Part shown: in pieces, positions 42,030-52,193 of the stretch
How the letters are laid out: each line of letters begins with the position of its first letter
Numbering within the stretch: position 1 is the first letter of the stretch
The notes under the pieces: model-generated
What the model was told of the DNA's origin: nothing
What the model saw: only the letters and a program-made list of their open reading frames with translations
Database searches by the model: none
Program-made: the position numbers and the translations under genes
Assembly (NCBI RefSeq): GCF_035194505.1
Contig: NZ_CP136573.1
Location: 1,909,001-1,973,000, forward strand
Source: Erythrobacter sp.
GTDB taxonomy: Bacteria > Pseudomonadota > Alphaproteobacteria > Sphingomonadales > Sphingomonadaceae
Direction of reading: 5' to 3'
Length of the DNA stretch: 64,000 nucleotides

Positions 42030-45000
42030 CTAGCCGTAGAACTCCGGCGCGATCATCGGTGCGACAAAGGCGAGGCTGGCCATGTCGATCATGCCCGGCG
42101 TGGGAGCATCATCGCCGCCCATCCCTGTGAGCACGGCGCGGCCGAGATTGTTGCTCTCCGACACCGCGACAGTTTCATCGGTAAGGCCCTGCACACCGCC
42201 GCTGGTGTTCGGGAACCACCCCGCCCAGGTGTCCGGCCCGAAGCCGTTGGCGGTGAGGTAGTCGATCACCTCCTGCTGGCTCTGGTAGTTGGCGTAGCGG
42301 ATGTTTCCATCGGCATGCATCAGGGCGCGCAGGTAGGCCGTGCCGTCGGTCAGCGCGAAATAGACCTCCTGAATCCCGTCGCGGTTGTAGTCGTTGGCGC
42401 CCAGCACGCGGTTGATGTTCTCGATCTGGAGATCGTTTTGGAAGCGGCGCTGGCTGTCCTGATCGCTGCCGGGGGCGACGATGCCGGCCTCCACCAGAGG
42501 GTCGATGTAAATCCCGGCGACGCGGGTCTCGCCGGCCCAGCCGTGGTCATTGAAATAGACCAGGCCGTCAGGTGCTGTACCCACCGTCGCGAAGCGCCCG
42601 ATGCTGCGGTTGACGAGGATCTGGTCGATGTCGCCATCGCCGTTGACGTCGGCTTGCCCGATCCGCAGCCAACCGCCATTGCCGCCCAGCGCGTTCCCGT
42701 CAAAGTCGCGGATGTCGTTCATCGCGGTCTGGTAGACGCTGCGGTCGGCGGTGTTGAAGTTGACGGTGACGCCGGTGCCGGGGCGCAGGCGCAGGATCTG
42801 GTCGTCGAACTGGAGGAACTCGATCGCGGTGAGGGTGTCCGTCCCATCCGGGCCAACCACCTGGAACACGCCGGTCGAGGTCTGGGTCACAGTGTATTGC
42901 GAGCGCGTGCCGCGCACGATTGCCGTGTCGACATTGCCGCCGCCGTCGATGATGTCATCGCCCAGCCCACCGGTCAGGCGGTTGCCCCCGCCATTGCCGA
43001 CAATCCGGTTGGCCAGCGCATTGCCAGTGCCCGACAGCGCATCCCCGCCCAGAAGGCGCAGGTTCTCGAAATTGTCGCGCAGGGTGTAGTCGCGGTTGAT
43101 CTCGACCGTGTCGGTGCCTTCGCCCGCTTCCTCGATGATCTCGGTCGCGGCATTGTCGATGCGGTAGGTGTCGTCACCCAGCCCGCCGCGCACGGAGCCG
43201 TTCAGCGTCCCGCCGATCCCGTCGTAGAGATCGTTGCCCTGTTCAAGCAGCACCACGCCGCGGATCACGCCGCCGCCATTGTTGAATACCGAATCATTGC
43301 CGAAGCCGAGCAGGATCGCGCCTTCGATCTGGCCGGTGTTGCGGACGTGGTTAGTCACCGATCCCGGCGGGCTGCCGTCAGCCGAGAGGATCGCGATATC
43401 GGCCGAGATGACCCCGCTGTTATCGATCACCCGCGGCTCCGAAACGGAATTCCCCGCGGTCGGGATCTCGATCAGCAGCACGCCGACGCTGAAAAATGGC
43501 GAGTCGGGGCTGTTAATCGCGAAGATCGTGCCGGTGTTGACGAAGCTACCGCCGGCATATTGCCGCCAGCGCACGCCCACGGCCTCGATCAGGCCGTAGG
43601 CCGCAATCGTGCCGGTGTTGCGGAAGCTGGCCGCAAAGCCCATCACCACGCCGAAGCCGCCATAGCCGCCATCGGCGATGATCGTGCCGTTGTTGATGAC
43701 CTCCCGCGTGGCGTTCACATCGAACCCGGTCAGCACCCCGGTGGCCGAGCCCATCACCGAGGTGACTTCGAAATAGCCGTCATTGCGGAAGTGGAGCGCC
43801 TGCTGCGGGGCATAGAATCCGTAGGCCTCGGTCGCCGCTTCCGAAATCACGCCCGAGCCGTCATCATTGTCAGCCGCGACGATGAAGCGCCCCGTCGCGG
43901 AATTGACGAACCACGCATCTGCGCCGGGGCCAGAGCTGCGGCTCACCGCAAAGCCGATTGGCGTGCCGAAGCCGGGCTGGTTGGTGATCGTCTCGACCGT
44001 CCCGTTGTTGGTGAAGCTGACACTGCCCCCCGCGCGATAGGTGTAACCGGCATTGCCGCCGAAAACAGCGAGACCATCGGGAACCACGTTGCTGGCCGTC
44101 ACCGTCTGGCCCGCCGCGATGGTGGTGTCCGCGGTCACGTAACGCGGCAGGGTCGGGGTCGCGAGCGGGTTGAAGCCGGAGAAGTTCTCCGAGGTGAAAT
44201 TGGCGACCTGCGTGTTCTGGAAGGTCATCACCAATTCCTCGACGTAGTCACCGCTGACCGAGGGGATGAAGATCACCTGCACGTCGGCACCGGCCTGACG
44301 CAGCTGGAGCACACCGAGCGCGAAAGGATCAGCGCCGAGCCGCAGTTGCAGGGCAATCGAGATATCATAGGGGCTGAGCCCGTAGAGGAACCCGCCGAAA
44401 TCGATCCGGTCGCCATTGGCGCCGGTCTGGAAGTCGGTCACCACCATGCCGGCGCTGTCGACCCCCTCGACGAAGCGGATCACATCCCGCCCGCTGCCCA
44501 GCGTGACCTGATCGATCATCCCGTCGGAGACCAGCGTATCGTCGCCCGCGCCGAGATTGACCGAGATAAATGGCGTCGTCGTCTGCCCGGGATTGGCGAG
44601 CGTATACTGGGAGAGCCATGCGTTAGTGATGTTGACCGTGTCATTGCCGTCACCCGCCAGGATGGTGCCGGCGGCCTCGCCATTGGTGATCAGCGTGATG
44701 AAATCGTACGAGACATTGATGGTGTCGTTGCCCACGCCACCTTCGATCGCGTCGGTGCCGAAGGTGTCGGTGATGATGTCATCGCCATCGCCCCCGAAGA
44801 TCGCATCGCGTCCGCGCCAGCCGTCGATGGTGTCATTGCCGCCATCGCCGCGCAGCGTGTCAACGCCCTCGCCGCCGCGGATGAAGTCGTTGCCGTCGCC
44901 GCCGTTGATGATGTCATCGCCGGACTGGCCATAGAGCCGGTCGTCACCGGCGAGCCCGTTGACGGTGTCATTGCCGGCACCGGCCCAGATGACATCGAGA

Positions 45001-47309
45001 TTGCCGGTGCCATCCAGCGTCTCGTCCGAACCGGTGCCGATGTGGGTCGCATGGTTGGGATCGAAGCCGAGGTTTTCGGCGGTGAAGCTCGTCGCCACCG
45101 TGTTCTGGAACACCGCGAAGGTGACGTAGCCCTGGCTGTAGCCGCCGAGCGACAGCTGCAGGTGCGTGTCGTTGCCGACCTGCTCGAGCCGCACGAATTC
45201 GCTGATGAACGGCTCGAAGGACGGATCGCTGCTGGCCAGCTCGGCGGTCACAAACAGGTTCCAGTCGAACAGGTCCCCGCCCGCTCCGGTCTGGAAATCG
45301 GTGATCGTGAAGGCGCCCAGCGTCTGGGAGGCAACCTCTTCCGAAATCACGATCACATCGCGCCCGGCGCCCAGCGTCAGCGTCGTCCCGCCGCTCGGCA
45401 ATATCCGCAGCAGCAGGCGATCATCGCCCGATCCCAGATCGATGTCCGAGGTGTAGGTCTGGCCGGATGAGGTGTTGATGAACACCTCGACAAGATCATT
45501 CCCCGCCCCGGCCCTGATCGTCACCGTATCGCTGGTGGGCGAGTAGCCCGTGTCGACGCGGATGATGTCGTTGCCATTGCCCCCGTCCAGCGTGTCCGAT
45601 CCGCCGAAGACCTCGGTGATGACGTCATCCCCGTCGCCACCATCGATGACGTCATTGTCATAGGAACCGGTGAGCACGTCATTGCCCGAGGTCCCCGCCC
45701 GGATCTGGAAGCTGGAGGCCGCACCCGTGGGGTTATAGCCGTTAAAGTTTGCCGCCGTGAGGCTCGACGCGGTGACACCAACCAGTCTGACAAGCGTGAA
45801 GACAGTACCCTCGCCGCTTCCACCGCCCGCGCCGTCGAAATCGAAGCGCACCAGCGTGTCGGCACCTGACTGCACAAGCAGCAGGTGGCCGGTGGCGAAG
45901 GGGTTGGCGACCCGGTTCCACCCCTGCCCGATCTGGATCGCGCGGGCGAGATCGAGAATGTCGCCGCTGTTGCCGGCCGCGAAATCGGTGATGGTGATGA
46001 AGAGGCCGTAGAGGAAGGTGCGATTGTCCAGCACCAGCCGGTCGCGCCCGCTGCCCATGGTCAGCGTCGTGGTCGGCAGATCGGCATTCGTCTCAACCGC
46101 CGTAAGCGTGATGACGTCATCGCCCGCGCCGAGATGGGCGATCAGGGTGATGTCGCGATCGGAGAAATTGAGGTTGCGATCGCCGCCGATGCGGAAGCTC
46201 ACCGCATCATTGCCGTCGCCTGCATTGATGGTGACGGTTTGCGGCAGGGACAGGCCGCCATCGGAAAGCGGCGGGCGGTAGATGTCGATCCGGTCATTGC
46301 CGCCACCGCCTTCGATGGTGTCATTGCCCCATTCATCGGTGATGGTGTCGTCCCCGTCGCCGCCGCGCAGGGTATCGTCGCCTGCGCCGCCATCGATGAT
46401 GTCGTTGCCTGCCCCGCCATCGATGATGTCGGCCCGGAAGCCGCCGATGATCTCGTCATTGCCGCCACCCGCAGTGATGTTGCCGCCCGAGGAGGGAGCG
46501 AAGATCAGATCGGCACCTTCCGTCCCGTTGACTGCCAGCAGAAGCGGCGAGCCGCCTGCCGGATCGAGCCCGGCAAAGTTGGCAGCCGTCAGCGATGTGG
46601 CCGTGACATTCTGGAGGCGCACAAGCGTGAACGGACGGATCGCGGTGCCCTTGGACCCGTCATAATCGAACTGCACCAGCGTATCCGCACCCGATTGCAC
46701 CAGTCGCAGGACGCCGTTGGCAAAGGGATTGCCCCCGCTGAACGCAGCGAAGGCGGAGGGGTTGTTGAACACCCCACGCACCGCCTCGCCCAGATTGAGG
46801 ATGTCGCCGCCCTCACCCGCGGTGAAATCGGCGATCGTCAGTGCTGAAAGGCTCGCGCGGATGCCGTCGCCATAGCGGAAGGTCAGCACAACCGTGTCGC
46901 GCCCGCTGCCCAGACGATAGGTGGTGTCCGCGAAGACCCGGCCATCGATCCGCAGCACATCGTCGCCGTCACCCAGATCAACAGACAGCGTGCCGATCGG
47001 TATCTGGCCGATGGTGACGAAGTCGTTGCCCGCACCGCCCTCGATCACATTGGTCCGGCGCGGATTGCCGAGGACGCTGCCGAGCCCCGAATAGCGATCG
47101 CTGATGGTGATGCGGTCATTGCCGGCCCCGCCGCGGATGGTGTTGCTGCCCGCCTCGTCGATGATCACGTCATCGCCGTCGCCGCCATCGATGATATCAT
47201 CGCCCCAGCGATCAACGATGGTGTCATTGCCGCCGCCGCCGTTGATCGTATCGTCGGCCTGGGTGCCGTTGATCACATCATTGCCGGTGGTGCCAGTGAT
47301 GGAGGGCAT
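42030..47309 (-). CDS. Giant RTX (hemolysin-type calcium-binding) secreted protein
   Basis: 1759 residues, no N-terminal signal peptide. Four related modules (about 5-252, 262-530, 538-755, 758-1050). Each opens with GGxGxDxxx calcium-binding nonapeptides, continues with a DxGSGRDxVxx strand pair and an ITDFxxGxGGDxxDL segment, and closes with a version of QNVTATSLTAANFxGxxP. Residues 1060-1390 are Gly/Asn-rich with 'NNGTI', 'NTGTI' repeats like a beta-helix. RTX repeats recur at 1425-1460. The C-terminus (1515-1759) has EF-hand-like DVNGDGDID and DYNRDG. Ribosome-binding site GGAGA. Likely exported by the adjacent type I system; function (S-layer, adhesin, nutrient binding) unknown. No protease motif seen. 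Confidence 0.92.
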   Translation of the reverse strand: MPSITGTTGNDVINGTQADDTINGGGGNDTIVDRWGDDIIDGGDGDDVIIDEAGSNTIRGGAGNDRITISDRYSGLGSVLGNPRRTNVIEGGAGNDFVTIGQIPIGTLSVDLGDGDDVLRIDGRVFADTTYRLGSGRDTVVLTFRYGDGIRASLSALTIADFTAGEGGDILNLGEAVRGVFNNPSAFAAFSGGNPFANGVLRLVQSGADTLVQFDYDGSKGTAIRPFTLVRLQNVTATSLTAANFAGLDPAGGSPLLLAVNGTEGADLIFAPSSGGNITAGGGNDEIIGGFRADIIDGGAGNDIIDGGAGDDTLRGGDGDDTITDEWGNDTIEGGGGNDRIDIYRPPLSDGGLSLPQTVTINAGDGNDAVSFRIGGDRNLNFSDRDITLIAHLGAGDDVITLTAVETNADLPTTTLTMGSGRDRLVLDNRTFLYGLFITITDFAAGNSGDILDLARAIQIGQGWNRVANPFATGHLLLVQSGADTLVRFDFDGAGGGSGEGTVFTLVRLVGVTASSLTAANFNGYNPTGAASSFQIRAGTSGNDVLTGSYDNDVIDGGDGDDVITEVFGGSDTLDGGNGNDIIRVDTGYSPTSDTVTIRAGAGNDLVEVFINTSSGQTYTSDIDLGSGDDRLLLRILPSGGTTLTLGAGRDVIVISEEVASQTLGAFTITDFQTGAGGDLFDWNLFVTAELASSDPSFEPFISEFVRLEQVGNDTHLQLSLGGYSQGYVTFAVFQNTVATSFTAENLGFDPNHATHIGTGSDETLDGTGNLDVIWAGAGNDTVNGLAGDDRLYGQSGDDIINGGDGNDFIRGGEGVDTLRGDGGNDTIDGWRGRDAIFGGDGDDIITDTFGTDAIEGGVGNDTINVSYDFITLITNGEAAGTILAGDGNDTVNITNAWLSQYTLANPGQTTTPFISVNLGAGDDTLVSDGMIDQVTLGSGRDVIRFVEGVDSAGMVVTDFQTGANGDRIDFGGFLYGLSPYDISIALQLRLGADPFALGVLQLRQAGADVQVIFIPSVSGDYVEELVMTFQNTQVANFTSENFSGFNPLATPTLPRYVTADTTIAAGQTVTASNVVPDGLAVFGGNAGYTYRAGGSVSFTNNGTVETITNQPGFGTPIGFAVSRSSGPGADAWFVNSATGRFIVAADNDDGSGVISEAATEAYGFYAPQQALHFRNDGYFEVTSVMGSATGVLTGFDVNATREVINNGTIIADGGYGGFGVVMGFAASFRNTGTIAAYGLIEAVGVRWRQYAGGSFVNTGTIFAINSPDSPFFSVGVLLIEIPTAGNSVSEPRVIDNSGVISADIAILSADGSPPGSVTNHVRNTGQIEGAILLGFGNDSVFNNGGGVIRGVVLLEQGNDLYDGIGGTLNGSVRGGLGDDTYRIDNAATEIIEEAGEGTDTVEINRDYTLRDNFENLRLLGGDALSGTGNALANRIVGNGGGNRLTGGLGDDIIDGGGNVDTAIVRGTRSQYTVTQTSTGVFQVVGPDGTDTLTAIEFLQFDDQILRLRPGTGVTVNFNTADRSVYQTAMNDIRDFDGNALGGNGGWLRIGQADVNGDGDIDQILVNRSIGRFATVGTAPDGLVYFNDHGWAGETRVAGIYIDPLVEAGIVAPGSDQDSQRRFQNDLQIENINRVLGANDYNRDGIQEVYFALTDGTAYLRALMHADGNIRYANYQSQQEVIDYLTANGFGPDTWAGWFPNTSGGVQGLTDETVAVSESNNLGRAVLTGMGGDDAPTPGMIDMASLAFVAPMIAPEFYG

Positions 47310-47406
47310 TGCAAAATCTCCTGCCCTGCGCGGCGCGACAGCCGACAGGTTTGCAAGGACTTCTAAGGGCTTTCAGCAGCTTGTTGAAGCTGAAAAAGGC
47401 GCTCGC

Positions 47407-48561
47407 CTACTGTTCCTGCATCGATTGCGACACGGTCTTGAAGATCGGCTTGGTGAGGTAGTTCCAAACGGTGGTCTTGCCAGTCAGGATTTCCGCTGTC
47501 GTGGTCATGCCGGGTTGCAGATCCACCCGCACGCTGCCGCCATCCTGCCGCATCGTGGCAATGTCGACCTCCAGATTGACGCGGTAATAGGCCTGGCTCG
47601 AACCGTCGGGCGCGGTCTCGACGATTGTGTCGGGGCTGACGAACACCACCTTGCCCGTCGCCGAGCCGTAGACCGCATTGTCATAGGCATCGAAATTGAC
47701 CCGCGCTGTCTGGCCGAGCTTGACGAAGGCAATGTCACGCGGGGCGACGCGGCTCTCGACGATCAGGGTCTGGCCCGCAGGCACGATCTGCAGCACCTCC
47801 TCGCCCGCGCGCACCACACCGCCGATGGTGGTGAAGCGCACATTCTTGACGATCCCGTCGGTCGGCGCCTTGAGCGCGGCGTTGGCGAGGCTGTCCTCGA
47901 TCCGCGCCAGTTGCTCCCGCGCGGCGGCGAGCTCTTCCTCGGTGGCGGTGAACTCGCTCTGCAATTCGCGCAGATATTGCGCGCGCACGGCGGAGATGCG
48001 GCCTTCGGTCTCGACCACGCGCTGGCGCATGGCAATGATCTCGGTGCGCGCGACATCGCCGGTGGCGAGCAGGGGCTGGTTGAGATCGAGCTCCTGCTGC
48101 TGAAGCCGCGCAAGGTTGCGCAAGGTGGCAATCTCCGCATCCTGACTGGCGCGGCGCTGGGTGTAGAGCTGGCGCTGGTTGGCGGTGAATTCGGGGAAGT
48201 CCTTGAGGCTGGCGGGAAACACCAGCGGCTTCTGGTAGAGCTCGGCCGTGATCCGCGCCATGCGGCTTTCAAGCCCCGCCACCTTGAGCCGCGCCTCGCG
48301 CACACCGGCTTCGAGCTGCACCGTGTCGAGCGCGATCAGCAGGTCGCCCGCCTTGACCCGCGCCCCTTCGCGCACGGCAATGGTCGCAATCGCGCCGTCC
48401 TGCTCGCTCTGCACCACCTGCACGCGTGCGAAGGGCACCACCCGCCCGGGCGCACGCGCGACCTGATCGAGCTCGGCCCATAACGACCAGCCGATGAAGC
48501 CCAGGATCGCGGCGGAAATCGCAATGATGATCAGCCCCGCAGGCCGCAGCAAGCCGTTCAC
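47407..48561 (-). CDS. hlyD: Type I secretion membrane-fusion protein (HlyD family)
   Basis: 384 residues. N-terminal transmembrane segment (about 8-28) is followed by LDQVARAPGRVVPFARVQVVQSEQDGAIATIAVREGARVKAGDLLIALD (lipoyl half). A long alpha-hairpin follows (about 75-215), then the second lipoyl half and a beta barrel ending in the HlyD C-terminal signature (GMTTTAEILTGKTTVWNYLTKPI). Bridges the ABC exporter and TolC. 4-base overlap with the ABC gene; the RTX gene follows 97 bases later. Confidence 0.95.
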   Translation of the reverse strand: MNGLLRPAGLIIIAISAAILGFIGWSLWAELDQVARAPGRVVPFARVQVVQSEQDGAIATIAVREGARVKAGDLLIALDTVQLEAGVREARLKVAGLESRMARITAELYQKPLVFPASLKDFPEFTANQRQLYTQRRASQDAEIATLRNLARLQQQELDLNQPLLATGDVARTEIIAMRQRVVETEGRISAVRAQYLRELQSEFTATEEELAAAREQLARIEDSLANAALKAPTDGIVKNVRFTTIGGVVRAGEEVLQIVPAGQTLIVESRVAPRDIAFVKLGQTARVNFDAYDNAVYGSATGKVVFVSPDTIVETAPDGSSQAYYRVNLEVDIATMRQDGGSVRVDLQPGMTTTAEILTGKTTVWNYLTKPIFKTVSQSMQEQ

Positions 48562-50672
48562 GCATTGCCTCCCTTGTTGATCCGGGTGCTGACCAGCCCC
48601 TCGGTGCTGGCCGGGCGCGGACCGGGTCCGGACAGGTCGCGCAGCTTGCGCAGGAAGGCGTCGACAGGCTCGCTGCTGATGATCTGTCCGCGCGCCATCA
48701 CCACCACCCGGTCAAACCGCTCGACCAGCGGCAGCTTGTGGGTCGCCATCACCATGATGCTGTCCGGCCCGAGCCGCGCCTGCACCGCATCGAGCACGGC
48801 CTTCTCCGAAGCGGCATCGAGCGCGGCGGTCGGCTCGTCGAGCAGCCACACGCGGGGCGCGGCATGGATCAGGCGGTTGATGGAGACCAGCGCGCGCTGT
48901 CCACCGGAAAGCCCGGCGCCGCCCTCCTGCACCTCGGCATCGAGCCCGCGGCTTCCGCCTGCAAACAGCCCGTCAAGCCCGGTCGCCCGTGCCACCTCGA
49001 TCAGCGCATCATCGCTCACAGCGGGCAGGCCCATCGTCAGACTGTCGCGCAAGGAGCCGCGCACCAGCCGCGCGCTTTGCGACAGATAGCCGATATTGCG
49101 CCGCAGGGTCTCCTCGGCGATCTGCGACAGATCGAGCCCGCCCAGCGTGATCGCTCCGGCATTGGGGGTGTAGAGGCCCGCGAGCAGCTTCAGCAGGGTC
49201 GATTTGCCCGCCCCGATGCCACCCAGCACCGCCACCTTCTCGCCCGGCTGGATCACAAGCCCCTGCACCGCCAGCACCTCGGGCCCGCCGCGATAGGCAA
49301 AGCGCGCCTCGTTCACCACCAGCGACCCGGCGAGCTTGCCCGGTCTGAGGCCGCCTTGCGAGGCGGTCTTCTCGACCGGGTACTTGAGCAGCATGTCGAG
49401 CCCGCGCAGCGACGAGCGCGCATAGCCCCACTGCACGATCAGCCCCGGCAATTGCGCAATCAGCGGGCCGTTGATGCGCCCGACGATGATCGAACAGGCG
49501 AGCAGCGCGCCGGTGGTGATCTCTCCGGTCGCGGCGAGATAGGCGCCGAAGCACAGGACGGCGGTGTAGGTGACCTGCTGCATGGTCGAAAACAGCGCGC
49601 CCGACACCGCCGAGGCGCGCTTCACGGGGTAATCATAATGCTGAATCTCGCCGATCAGCCGGTTCCAGCGCGCCAGCATGTGCCAACCGCCAAGGTTCGC
49701 CTTCAGTGTCTCGGAGGCATCGAGCATCTCCACCAGCATCCCGTTCTTGCGGTTGCCGGTGACCTGCGCCCGCTCGGCGCTCTTGCGGATGATGCGGGCG
49801 AACAGCAGCGCCATGCCGATTGCGATCGGGAAGCTCACCAGCGGCACCAGCGCGAGCGGGCCGCCAATGCCCAGCACCACGACAATGAACAGCACCGCAA
49901 AGGGCAGATCGGTGATCACAAACAGCGAACTGGCCGACATCACCTGCCGGATCTGCTCCTGCCCCTGGATCTGCGCGGCCATTGTCCCGATCCCGCCGGG
50001 CCGCGCATCAAGCCGGATCGCCTGCGCGCGGGCAAAGAAGAATTCCGCCACCTCGCGGTCGATGCCCTGCGCCTCGGCCTCGATCAGCACGCCGCGCAAG
50101 GAGCGCAGTGCAAGATCGAGCAGCAGCGCGAACATCACCCCGGCGGTGAGCACCACCAGCGTGTCGAAACTCGCGAGCGGGATGACGCGGTCGTACAGCT
50201 GCATTGCATAGAGCGAGGTCGCGAGCGTGAGGATGTTGGCAAAGATCGTCGCCAGCCCCGCCAGCACCAGAGCGCGGCTGCGGCGGGCGACAGCGCGAGC
50301 GACAATCTGGAAAGCGGTCACCTGCTCGTCGCCCAACGGGTCGGCCAATGCCAGGCGGACAAAGGTCTGGGTGTCCTCGGCGAAGGCGATAACGCTGCCG
50401 TCGGTCAGTGCCAGATCATCCTCGCCGATCCATTGCCGTGCGACCAACCAGCCGCGCGCGGCATCATGCAGCAGGAGCGGGAATTCATCCGGGCGCGGAC
50501 GGCCGGCAATGGCTTGCGGCGCATCCCAGCCGAGCGCGGCGGCAAGCCCTTCGAGCGCCGCTGCCCCTTCCGGCAAGGCGTCCACCGCCACGTCGCGCGC
50601 CCAGCCGGGCGGCAACGGCTGACCAGCAGCATCGCCATAGCGTTCGATTGCAGCAAGCAGCCCCATGTCCAT
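48558..50672 (-). CDS. hlyB: Type I secretion ABC transporter (permease-ATPase)
   Basis: 704 residues. The N-terminal ~125 residues form a C39-like peptidase-fold domain without an evident catalytic Cys. A six-helix membrane domain (about 135-440) and a nucleotide-binding domain follow: Walker A GGIGAGKST, Q-loop YLSQSA, signature GLSGGQRAL, Walker B VWLLDEPTAALD, H-loop ATHK. Lack of the protease Cys fits an RTX rather than a double-glycine-leader substrate. ATG 50672 lies 2 bases after the TolC stop; ATG 50666 is also possible. Confidence 0.93.
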   Translation of the reverse strand: MDMGLLAAIERYGDAAGQPLPPGWARDVAVDALPEGAAALEGLAAALGWDAPQAIAGRPRPDEFPLLLHDAARGWLVARQWIGEDDLALTDGSVIAFAEDTQTFVRLALADPLGDEQVTAFQIVARAVARRSRALVLAGLATIFANILTLATSLYAMQLYDRVIPLASFDTLVVLTAGVMFALLLDLALRSLRGVLIEAEAQGIDREVAEFFFARAQAIRLDARPGGIGTMAAQIQGQEQIRQVMSASSLFVITDLPFAVLFIVVVLGIGGPLALVPLVSFPIAIGMALLFARIIRKSAERAQVTGNRKNGMLVEMLDASETLKANLGGWHMLARWNRLIGEIQHYDYPVKRASAVSGALFSTMQQVTYTAVLCFGAYLAATGEITTGALLACSIIVGRINGPLIAQLPGLIVQWGYARSSLRGLDMLLKYPVEKTASQGGLRPGKLAGSLVVNEARFAYRGGPEVLAVQGLVIQPGEKVAVLGGIGAGKSTLLKLLAGLYTPNAGAITLGGLDLSQIAEETLRRNIGYLSQSARLVRGSLRDSLTMGLPAVSDDALIEVARATGLDGLFAGGSRGLDAEVQEGGAGLSGGQRALVSINRLIHAAPRVWLLDEPTAALDAASEKAVLDAVQARLGPDSIMVMATHKLPLVERFDRVVVMARGQIISSEPVDAFLRKLRDLSGPGPRPASTEGLVSTRINKGGNA

Positions 50673-50674
50673 CC

Positions 50675-52024
50675 CTATAGCCCAGCCGGACGCCAACGGC
50701 ACGACATTGCAAGAACGCGGGTGGCATTGGCCGCCGCATTGACCCGCGCATCGCTCTCGCCGATCCGCGCCGAGATAACTTCGCGCGCCGCGTTCATCAC
50801 ATCAAGCCAGCTCCGCCGTCCCGCGACAAACTGGCGCTGGTAGCTCGCCTGAAGATCGGCCGCTGCAAGCGTCGCATCGGTTCCAGCATCGGCCTGGGCG
50901 CGATTGGAACGCAGCGCGACGAACTCGCTGGAGAGCCGCGCACGGATCTCGCGGTCGACCGCGCCAAGCTGCGCCATGGACTGGTCGACCCGCGCTTCGG
51001 CCCGGTCAATCGCGGAAAAGCGCGACAGGCCATTGCCGGTCTGCGCCCGCAGCACCAGCGCGGCGCGCGCGCCGGTCAGCTCGTTCTGCGAAAGTTGCAG
51101 CAGCAATTGCGGCAGCAGCGCGCCCTTGGCCCCGCGCACTTCGGCCTGTGCGGCGGCAATCTCGCCCCGCAGCCGCGCGAGCGAGGGGGTGCAGGCGATC
51201 ATCTCGTCAAAGGCGATCAGTTCGGGCGGCACGCCGGTGAAGATGTCGGAGCCCGGAAGGTCGGGCCGCTCGGTCACCGCGCCGGTCAGCTCGCCCAGCC
51301 GCACCAGCGCATTGTCCCCCGCCTCGCGCACCGATGCCAGTTCAATCTCCAGCTGGGTGGTGCGCGAACGGGCGAGCGTAAGGTCGGCCTGCGGCGAGAC
51401 CTCGGCGTCCACCCGCCGCTCGATCGAGCCAACCAGCGAGCGATGCTCGGCAATCCCCGCCTCCAGCGCCAGCGCGCGCTGATCGGCGCGGACCACGCCG
51501 AACCAGGCGTCTATGATCCCCATGAGAATACCGAAGCGCGCCTCGCGCAGCCCCTCGGCCCCGGCATCGCGCAGCGAGCGAGCAGCCTCGATCCGGCTGT
51601 CGATGGTGCCGCCCGCCCACAAGGGCTGTTCGAGCGCAAGGTTGACGGCGAACCCGTCAATATCCGCCGCATTGGACCCGCCGGTCGCCGCCAGCGCCTC
51701 GGCCGAGAGGCTGGGGTAGCGCAGCCAGCGGGCGGCATCGAGATCGGCCTGCGACACGGCGAGCGCGGCGCGGCTGGCGATCACCTGCGGATTGTCGGAC
51801 AAGGCGCGGTCGGCCAGCAGCGCCATCGCGGGCGGCAGGCCGGCAGGCACTTCGCGCGCAGGCTCGCTGGTCGCCGGAACAGCCTCGGGGCCATAGGCCG
51901 CTTCTTGCGAGGCAGCGCCCGCCGGCACCAAAGCGGCGGCCAACACAGGCAGAGCCATCCGCCAGCGCGATGCGCGGCGGGGCGATGTTGCCGTGATGCT
52001 GTATGAAGGTGCCGGAATAGCCAT
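50675..52024 (-). CDS. tolC: TolC-family outer-membrane channel of the type I system
   Basis: 449 residues from ATG 52024. The chosen start gives a signal-peptide-like MALPVLAAALVPAGAASQEA after ~24 residues. Two OEP (outer membrane efflux protein) repeats with long amphipathic helices follow: LSDNPQVIASRAALAVSQADLDAARW..., LEQPLWAGGTIDSRIEAARS, and RQFVAGRRSWLDVMNAAREVISARI near the C-terminus. First gene of the secretion operon. Divergent from the epimerase gene, sharing a 169-base upstream region. Confidence 0.92.
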   Translation of the reverse strand: MAIPAPSYSITATSPRRASRWRMALPVLAAALVPAGAASQEAAYGPEAVPATSEPAREVPAGLPPAMALLADRALSDNPQVIASRAALAVSQADLDAARWLRYPSLSAEALAATGGSNAADIDGFAVNLALEQPLWAGGTIDSRIEAARSLRDAGAEGLREARFGILMGIIDAWFGVVRADQRALALEAGIAEHRSLVGSIERRVDAEVSPQADLTLARSRTTQLEIELASVREAGDNALVRLGELTGAVTERPDLPGSDIFTGVPPELIAFDEMIACTPSLARLRGEIAAAQAEVRGAKGALLPQLLLQLSQNELTGARAALVLRAQTGNGLSRFSAIDRAEARVDQSMAQLGAVDREIRARLSSEFVALRSNRAQADAGTDATLAAADLQASYQRQFVAGRRSWLDVMNAAREVISARIGESDARVNAAANATRVLAMSCRWRPAGL

Positions 52025-52193
52025 GCCTGTTGCCGTCGGCGGCGCGATTGCCGGTCCCCCCGCCGCTTGTGTCTCTTGACCTCTGCAATCGGCGCAGAAC
52101 CTTGCGCAGACAAGCAAAAAGTGGCCGCAGCCGGTCAGGCCACCCCCACCAAGGCGATTGCATCGCGCAGGGAAGGACCGCAATAGGAGAGCC

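Noticed and set aside
42024..45470. 1148-codon plus-strand open frame opposite the RTX gene
   Set aside because: It reads antisense to repetitive RTX codons, so the repeats keep it open; no recognisable domains and no ribosome-binding site.
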